Assembly (NCBI GenBank): GCA_947628145.1
Contig: CANQYU010000007.1
Coordinates: forward strand, 1-33,764
Reading direction: 5' to 3'
From: an uncultured Bacilli bacterium
Lineage (GTDB): Bacteria; Bacillota_I; Bacilli_A; RF39; UBA660
Length of the DNA stretch: 33,764 nucleotides
Position 1 is the first letter of the stretch; each line of letters starts with the position of its first letter. Positions 27,709 to 33,764 of the stretch are shown piece by piece. Below the pieces are notes generated by a model. It did no database searches, had not been told where the DNA came from, and saw nothing but the letters and a program-made list of their open reading frames with translations. The position numbers were made by a program, and so were the translations under genes.

Positions 27709-28341
27709 CTATATTTTATAAACTTTATTAGATTTTCTACTATATAAATATACACCCGCAATTGCAACTAATCCTCCGCCAATTGCAATATATGGAATAA
27801 CGCTTCCTGTATCTGGTGAAGGAACATCATTAGGATTTGATGGTGTTACCCCCTCACAAGATGCTTGAGCTTCTTCTTCGGTTACCTCTTTACTATCTTT
27901 ATCAAAATAATGGTCATCTATAGTCATACAAGATAATCCTAAAGGACTATAATCTAATTGACATTCTTTTTTAGAAGCATCAACAATATCTGCCGTAACA
28001 GTTATAGCTTCTGTTTTACCACTTACATTAACTCCATCTTTAACTTTAAGTAAATAACTAATTCCATTTTCTTCTCTAGTTTCGTTTACAATTGTAAAAT
28101 TTGAACCTGCTAAACTAGCTGTTATTTTAACATTATTAGTTTCAATTAATTTTAAATATACATAACCATTAACTGTTTTTTCTACATAATATATTTTATT
28201 AATATAATAACTTCCATCATCTTTCTTTGTCCATTCGCTTTGGTCATAAGAAACATTATAATAAGCATCCGCGGCTTTAACATTTGGCATAACTACTAGC
28301 ATCGCCACAATTAAACTAACCATCAATAAAAATCTTTTCAT
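27709..28341 (-). CDS. Cell-surface protein with a C-terminal SPDTG sorting signal
   Basis: Signal peptide; C-term DVPSPDTGSVIPYIAIGGGLVAIAGVYLYSRKSNKVYKI (motif, hydrophobic span, basic tail). Confidence 0.8.
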   Translation of the reverse strand: MKRFLLMVSLIVAMLVVMPNVKAADAYYNVSYDQSEWTKKDDGSYYINKIYYVEKTVNGYVYLKLIETNNVKITASLAGSNFTIVNETREENGISYLLKVKDGVNVSGKTEAITVTADIVDASKKECQLDYSPLGLSCMTIDDHYFDKDSKEVTEEEAQASCEGVTPSNPNDVPSPDTGSVIPYIAIGGGLVAIAGVYLYSRKSNKVYKI

Positions 28342-28454
28342 TTGAATAACCTCTCTTACTTTTCTATTATGTCCTAATTATATCATAAAAATGTAAAAAA
28401 TAAATATTTTTTTGTAAATTATTTCAAAATATGTAAAGATATGTTATTATATAA

Positions 28455-30089
28455 ATGGTGGCTAATGTGAAAAAGATTTTAATAAATATTAAAGATAACA
28501 CAATTATCTTTGCTTATAAAACCAATAATAGTACAATTAATAATGAACTTATTAACACTAATATTATTAGTAATAATGAATTAGTTTTTAGTGATGTCTA
28601 TATAAAAGAAAATAATAAAATTTTATCGGCATTTATAAATGAATTATCTTTACAGTATCATATAAATAAAATAGTTATTTCTAAAAATTCTCTAGCCCCT
28701 TTAATTTTAAATTTATTTACTAAAGCCTCTAGTATTACTAGTGTTTATTTTAAAAGTGACGAACCACTTAGTTATACTATTTGTGAACAATTAATATCTT
28801 TAAAAACTATCAAAGAAATTAATTGTTATACTCTCCAACCCTTTATGTTAGAATTATTAGATAAAAATAATATTACTTGTGATACCCGTAGTGAAATTCT
28901 TTATTTAAGTAATTTTATGGAAACTAATAATTTAATTAGATTTTCTAATATTTATTATAAAACCAATATTCGTATAAATACTCCTTTAACTTTAGAAGAT
29001 TTAACTGATATTGAAAACTTTTTAAAAATAAATAAATATCTTAAAATAGTTCATATTAATACTTTAAATATTAAAGAATTAGAACATCTTTTAAAACTAT
29101 TTATTAAATATGAACGTCATTTAAAAATAGTTATTCATGATAATATTAATGATGAAAAAACTATTAATTATTTAAAAACTCTTAATAAAAAATATAAAAG
29201 AAAATACCATCTTTATTTAACTTTAGAATATTCTAAAGAATATCTTAATCAAAATATTTTTAAACAAACTATTATTAATACTTTAAAAGTATGTGGTTTA
29301 ATTATTTCTAGTTTAGTTATTTTAGTTGTAACTTATATTGGTGTTTCTAATTATGTTGCTCTAAAACAAGTAAATAAAATTAAAGACGAATTAGCCGAGG
29401 TTATAACTACGACTGACCCTACGCCTTTTATTGAAGCTAAAAATAAAGAAAACGAAAAGAATTATGAAATCACCACTCCGGAAGAAGAAACTCCTAATGA
29501 ATATCCTATTAAAAAAGTAACTAATGAAAATTTAGCTTCTCTTCTTACCGTTAATAATGATGTCGTCGGTGAATTAAAAGTTAATAATACTAATATTGAT
29601 TATCCTGTTGTTCAAACTGATAATAATGATTATTATTTAAAACATAATATTAATCGCGAAAATAATGCTAACGGATGGATATATATGGATTATCGTAATG
29701 ATGCCATGAATTTACATAGAAATACTATTATATATGGTCATAATATGTATTATAGTGGTGTTATGTTTGGAACTCTTTATAAAACGGCAACTAAAAATTG
29801 GTATACTAATCCCGAAAATCAAATTATAACTTTTAATACTTTATATGAAAAAATGCAATTTCAAATTTTTTCTATTTATCGCGTTCCCAAGACTAATGAT
29901 TATTTAAAAGTTTACTTTAATGATAATCAAGAATTTCTTGACTTTATTGATTTAGTTAAAAATCGTAGTATTTATAATTTTAATGTTGAGGTACCAGTGG
30001 ATGCGAAAATTCTTACTTTATCTACTTGTTCTAATAATGGTACTAAAAGATTAGTTATTCATGCTAAATTAATTACTCCTGAAAATTAG
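28455..30089 (+). CDS. Class B sortase with a long cytoplasmic N-terminal extension
   Basis: Catalytic domain VGELKVNNTNIDYPVVQTDNNDYYLKHNI..., IIYGHNMYYSGVMFGTL, LTLSTCSNNGTKRLVIHAKL; TM about 29283-29360 preceded by ~270 residues without a signal. GTG 28467 with SD GGTGG is a plausible alternative start. Confidence 0.9.
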   Translation: MVANVKKILINIKDNTIIFAYKTNNSTINNELINTNIISNNELVFSDVYIKENNKILSAFINELSLQYHINKIVISKNSLAPLILNLFTKASSITSVYFKSDEPLSYTICEQLISLKTIKEINCYTLQPFMLELLDKNNITCDTRSEILYLSNFMETNNLIRFSNIYYKTNIRINTPLTLEDLTDIENFLKINKYLKIVHINTLNIKELEHLLKLFIKYERHLKIVIHDNINDEKTINYLKTLNKKYKRKYHLYLTLEYSKEYLNQNIFKQTIINTLKVCGLIISSLVILVVTYIGVSNYVALKQVNKIKDELAEVITTTDPTPFIEAKNKENEKNYEITTPEEETPNEYPIKKVTNENLASLLTVNNDVVGELKVNNTNIDYPVVQTDNNDYYLKHNINRENNANGWIYMDYRNDAMNLHRNTIIYGHNMYYSGVMFGTLYKTATKNWYTNPENQIITFNTLYEKMQFQIFSIYRVPKTNDYLKVYFNDNQEFLDFIDLVKNRSIYNFNVEVPVDAKILTLSTCSNNGTKRLVIHAKLITPEN

Positions 30090-30103
30090 GAGTTTTTTTT
30101 CGC
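30076..30103 (+). terminator. Terminator overlapping the sortase stop codon
   Basis: ACTCCTGAAAATTAGGAGTTTTTTTT. Confidence 0.65.
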
Positions 30104-30715
30104 GACTAAATAATTAATTTTAATTCCCTGCTCCTGAAATTTCTTTTCATATTCTGTGACTACATTATCTATATCGCTATTAGCTAAATCTAAATTAACA
30201 TCAACAAATTTATAACCATAATTACTAAGAGAGACTAAAGAACTTGCAAAAAGACCTAAATTATCAGTTTTCAAGGCAATAATTCTTTCATCCTTAAATA
30301 TTTCTTCATAAATTGCTAAAAATATTTCACTAGTAAGTCTTCTTTTAGCTTGTCTTTTCTTAGGCCAAGGGTCAGAAAAATTTAAATATATTTGGGTTAT
30401 TTCTTTCGAAAACACTTGAGCTAAAGCTAAAGAATCCATATTAATAATCCGTAAATTAGGTAACTTTTGAGGATATTTTTTTATAGCTCGAGCTAATACT
30501 CCCGAATATTTTTCAATTCCAATAAAATTAATATGGGGAAACTTTAAAGCCATATTATAGATAAAATCTCCTTTCCCCATGCCTATTTCTAAATGAATAG
30601 GATTTTTATTAGCAAATTCTATCGCCCACTTGCCCTTTAAATTATTTGGTTCTTTAATTAAATAATCACATTCATTTATTAATATCTCTTTATCTTTTAA
30701 ATTTCTAAGACGCAT
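30086..30715 (-). CDS. trmB: tRNA (guanine-N7-)-methyltransferase
   Basis: HLEIGMGKGDFIYNMALKFPHINFIGIEKYSGVL; IYLNFSDPWPKKRQAKRRLTSEIFL. Confidence 0.96.
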   Translation of the reverse strand: MRLRNLKDKEILINECDYLIKEPNNLKGKWAIEFANKNPIHLEIGMGKGDFIYNMALKFPHINFIGIEKYSGVLARAIKKYPQKLPNLRIINMDSLALAQVFSKEITQIYLNFSDPWPKKRQAKRRLTSEIFLAIYEEIFKDERIIALKTDNLGLFASSLVSLSNYGYKFVDVNLDLANSDIDNVVTEYEKKFQEQGIKINYLVAKKNS

Positions 30716-30769
30716 TTAAATCACTTCTTTCTTACGTATGCATATAATAAAATTGAAAGGAAAATAATC

Positions 30770-31090
30770 ATGAAAAAAGACCGAAATTCATTTTTTGGAG
30801 AAGCTTCTTATCTAAATCAACAAACATACCCTAATCCTAATATGGCTCCTTTTGCAACCACTAGTTTTGCTAATCAAGGATTTTATGCCGGCCCTATTGG
30901 TGGCAATATGAATTATAACCCTAACATTCCCCTAAATAAAGAAATGCCTGATTATTCTGATATCGAAGCTCGTTTATCTAAAATTGAAAGACAAATTAAT
31001 CGTCTTGACATTCGTTTAAATAAACTTGAAACAAATGGGTTTTATTCCACGGATGATTTAGAAAATACCACTAACGTTTATATGGTCTAA
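30770..31090 (+). CDS. Hypothetical 106-aa Asn/Pro-rich protein with C-terminal coiled coil (possible spore-coat-type protein)
   Basis: ORF with SD GAAAGGAAA; low-complexity N-terminus, heptad-like IEARLSKIERQINRLDIRLNKLE. Confidence 0.65.
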   Translation: MKKDRNSFFGEASYLNQQTYPNPNMAPFATTSFANQGFYAGPIGGNMNYNPNIPLNKEMPDYSDIEARLSKIERQINRLDIRLNKLETNGFYSTDDLENTTNVYMV

Positions 31091-31106
31091 TTAGACCTCT
31101 TTTTTA
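31082..31106 (+). terminator. Terminator overlapping the stop codon of the 106-aa ORF
   Basis: GGTCTAATTAGACC followed by TCTTTTTT. Confidence 0.65.
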
Positions 31107-32740
31107 TTTCTTTTAAATTTTCCTTTAATTCTCTTAATTAAATCATTTCCCAGTATATCATTAGTAAGTCCCATTTTAAAGGCTACTAAGAAATAAACAA
31201 TGGCTCCCACCATCGAAACTAAACCGATATACCCAACTACAAGTAATCTATTAGTATAATCAATTTTAATAACTAATTTTATTAATATAACAACAACGAG
31301 CATTGTAATAAGAGGAACGGCAATCTTTTTTAAAGTTTTAATAATTTCTTTATATTTAAAATGATATTCTTTGTTTAAATAATGCATAGCTAATATAACT
31401 GTTACACTATAACCTATTATTGAAGCAAAAGTAGCTCCTAAATAAGCTGGTATTCCTAATAAATTAAATAATAACATCATAGGTATATCTAATATTGTAT
31501 TTACTAAAATACCTGAAATAGAAGCTTTATAAACCATTTTAAACTTATTCATACTTTGTAAAGTATAATTAGAAATCGTAAATAAATTAGAAAATAAAGG
31601 AGCAAATATACCAAAAGCTAATATATTAGTACCTATTTGAATAAAATCTAAACCATAAAATACTGTCCATATTTCTTTACTAAGTAAAGCTATTCCAAAA
31701 CACATTGGTAAACAACCAAATAAAATTAATTCCATAGCTTTAATAAATTTTCGATTTACATCATCATATTTTTTTAAAGTAAAAGCTTCGACCATATTAG
31801 GAATTAAACTCGCCGATAAACCTAACCCTACTGAGGTAATTATAACACTTATTTTAGCCGCCCATGTACTAATTCCACTAGCAATAAATTCTACCTCTAA
31901 AGGTTCAAAACCTAAAAAATCCATCGTTCTTAATATTAAAATCATATCTATATTGTTATATAAAGAAAAGGCTAAACTAATTACAATTGTCGGTATAGCA
32001 TAAGTTATTATTTTTTTGATTATTTCTTTATTAGAAATATCGTCTTTTTTTTCAAATTTTACATCTAAAGCTAAAGCTTGTTTATTTTTTCGTAATTTAT
32101 CTTTCACATATATTAAAGAACATAAACCCCCCACAAAAGCGCCAAATACCGCGATTCCAATTGTATGAGTTAAATCTAAATGTAAAACTTTTAAAGCAAT
32201 AAAACTGCCACCGATAATTACGACAACCCGAGCTAATTGTTCAATAACTTGCGAAAAACTAGATACGGAAATTATATTATGTCCTTGAAAAAAACCTCTA
32301 GAAACACTTAAAAATGGAAAAACTAAAATAGCTAAAGAAACACATCTAATTACAAAAGTAACATCTTGAATAGTATTTCCACCCTTTAAATCTCCTAAAA
32401 TTAACGTTGCAATATCCTTAGCAAATACCACTAAAATTATAAAAGCAATTATCGCAATAAAAGTAAGCATCTTTTTTCCTAACTTAAAAGCTCTAATTTT
32501 AGCTTCTTGCATATTTAAAGTATTAAATTCATTAACTAATTTTCCAATTGCATTAGGAAGCCCCGCGGTGGAAATTTCTAAAAATAAACCATATATATTA
32601 TAAGCATAAGCATATAAAGCCGCCCCTTTTACCCCAACTATGGCATAAAAAGGTATTACATAGAGCATTCCTATTATTTTTACTAAAAATATTGCTACTG
32701 TTGCAATAATTGTTCCCTCAACAAATGAATTCTTCCTCAT
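31091..32740 (-). CDS. SpoVB/MurJ-like polysaccharide flippase (MVF/MATE-like)
   Basis: Multi-TM; FVEGTIIATVAIFLVKIIGMLYVIPFYAIVG, GLPNAIGKLVNEF, SRGFFQGHNIISVSSFSQVIEQLARV. Confidence 0.88.
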   Translation of the reverse strand: MRKNSFVEGTIIATVAIFLVKIIGMLYVIPFYAIVGVKGAALYAYAYNIYGLFLEISTAGLPNAIGKLVNEFNTLNMQEAKIRAFKLGKKMLTFIAIIAFIILVVFAKDIATLILGDLKGGNTIQDVTFVIRCVSLAILVFPFLSVSRGFFQGHNIISVSSFSQVIEQLARVVVIIGGSFIALKVLHLDLTHTIGIAVFGAFVGGLCSLIYVKDKLRKNKQALALDVKFEKKDDISNKEIIKKIITYAIPTIVISLAFSLYNNIDMILILRTMDFLGFEPLEVEFIASGISTWAAKISVIITSVGLGLSASLIPNMVEAFTLKKYDDVNRKFIKAMELILFGCLPMCFGIALLSKEIWTVFYGLDFIQIGTNILAFGIFAPLFSNLFTISNYTLQSMNKFKMVYKASISGILVNTILDIPMMLLFNLLGIPAYLGATFASIIGYSVTVILAMHYLNKEYHFKYKEIIKTLKKIAVPLITMLVVVILIKLVIKIDYTNRLLVVGYIGLVSMVGAIVYFLVAFKMGLTNDILGNDLIKRIKGKFKRNKKEV

Positions 32741-32760
32741 ACTTCACCTCAAAAAATTTT

Positions 32761-32931
32761 TTATAAATATATAATCATCGCGGAAAAGCAATAAATTTGT
32801 TCTTCTCCCATCGTCATAATTGCTGTTTCAAACTTAATATCTATAACATCACTTTGTAAATTACTTAAAAATTCATTAACTTTAGCTTCTAAATCTTTTT
32901 CATGGGACTCATCAAATATTTTAACTTTCAT
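32761..32931 (-). CDS. cse60: Cse60-like sporulation protein, 56 aa (not in the ORF track)
   Basis: Translation MKVKIFDESHEKDLEAKVNEFLSNLQSDVIDIKFETAIMTMGEEQIYCFSAMIIYL; KIFDE.HEKDLE..VN.FL and QIYCFSAMI are typical of the Cse60 family. Confidence 0.8.
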   Translation of the reverse strand: MKVKIFDESHEKDLEAKVNEFLSNLQSDVIDIKFETAIMTMGEEQIYCFSAMIIYL

Positions 32932-32963
32932 TTTTTATCACCATGAAAATTCTATCATAATTT

Positions 32964-33416
32964 TTATTCTTTAATTGTCGAATTAAATAATTTTTTAAAA
33001 GCTTCTATTACTTCTAATTTTTCTTTAGTTCTAACCTCTTCTTTTATTTCGACATAATCATGATAATATTGTCTTAATCTTGTATCATATATACATAAAT
33101 ATACACCTTTTTCATTTCCAGATAATTGCCCACTTATTCCAACCCCTATTATACTTTGAGCAACTTTTGCTATATTATAAGCCATTTCCTCGACAACCTC
33201 TTTACTATAAACTGTATATTTATCAATTGTCTCTTTCTTTACTCCCATATATTCTTTATATTGAGAGGAATATGTAACTGCACTAAATTTTAAAATTGCA
33301 CTTGCCCCCTCTATATCGGTAAGCATACTTGCTAATAATCCTCCTGTACAAGATTCCATTGTTGCAATAGTTATCTTATTTTTAATCAAATATCTCACAA
33401 CATCTTCTAAAACCAT
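32964..33416 (-). CDS. pncC: CinA C-terminal domain (NMN amidohydrolase PncC-like)
   Basis: ATMESCTGGLLASMLTDIEGAS, FSAVTYSSQYKEYMGV, VGISGQLSG. Confidence 0.9.
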   Translation of the reverse strand: MVLEDVVRYLIKNKITIATMESCTGGLLASMLTDIEGASAILKFSAVTYSSQYKEYMGVKKETIDKYTVYSKEVVEEMAYNIAKVAQSIIGVGISGQLSGNEKGVYLCIYDTRLRQYYHDYVEIKEEVRTKEKLEVIEAFKKLFNSTIKE

Positions 33417-33515
33417 AATATCACTCTCTCCTAAATTTTAACATAAATAAAAATTAAAGTACAGAACTCCTTAACATTTATTGTCAAAAAAGAAAAAAGT
33501 TAAACTTAATTAACT

Positions 33516-33764
33516 TTATCTATAAGGAATATATCCTCCGTAAGAATTATAAGCATATGGTACTCCATAAGGTGGTCTTGGACCAAAACCTGGACCATAC
33601 CCATTATTAGGGGCAACATTATAAATTGGTCGAGGACGAGTAAGACCTACCGCGGCCCCTCCGACTAAAGCTCCAGTTAAAAAAGGAAAAAAGAATTGTC
33701 GCTCCCCACCTTGAACTCCAAATGCTCGATAATAAGGATTATTATACATATTTTGATAATTCAT
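33516..33764 (-). CDS. Gly/Tyr/Pro-rich small protein, possibly spore-coat/surface; ORF reaches the window edge
   Basis: MNYQNMYNNPYYRAFGVQGGERQFFFPFLTGALVGGAAVGLTRPRPIYNV...; the ATG coincides with the window end, so the start is uncertain. Confidence 0.6.
   Translation of the reverse strand: MNYQNMYNNPYYRAFGVQGGERQFFFPFLTGALVGGAAVGLTRPRPIYNVAPNNGYGPGFGPRPPYGVPYAYNSYGGYIPYR

Noticed and set aside
33080-33277. + strand 65-aa ORF opposite the CinA-domain gene
   Set aside because: Antisense to a conserved gene; low-complexity Tyr/Leu/His composition.
1-33764. Alternative genetic code (UGA as Trp), as in some Mollicutes
   Set aside because: Trp codons read as TGG and conserved genes run full length under the standard code; no in-frame TGA is needed.

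Overview
AT-rich 33.8-kb segment from a low-GC, apparently spore-forming Firmicute/Bacilli-like lineage. Sporulation markers are a GPR-like spore protease, a Cse60-like 56-aa ORF missing from the supplied track, and a SpoVB/MurJ-like flippase. Housekeeping genes include rpsT, lysS, trmB, addA/addB, a CinA C-terminal (PncC-like) gene and a tRNA-Asn(GTT). The main accessory block (about 13.96-24.24 kb, minus strand) is a Tad/type-IV-pilus-like export locus: CpaF ATPase, two GspF/TadB-TadC-like membrane proteins, a CpaB/SAF protein, a VirB2/TrbC-like small two-TM protein, a pilin-like protein fused to an SH3-like and a VanX-type peptidase domain, a 1232-aa Cys-rich secreted protein and a C-terminally anchored surface protein. 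The most notable signals are: (1) at 128-371, an unannotated candidate type I toxin-antitoxin module with a 22-aa hydrophobic peptide, a strong SD, convergent sigma-A-like promoters, an intrinsic terminator and matching RNA 5' leaders; (2) the pilin-SH3-VanX fusion in the Tad-like locus; (3) a class B sortase with a long cytoplasmic N-terminal domain, divergent from a protein ending in an SPDTG sorting signal; (4) a 1011-aa protein with about 5 tandem ~77-aa modules resembling sigma region 4. All calls come from reading the sequence. No database search or structure prediction was run.
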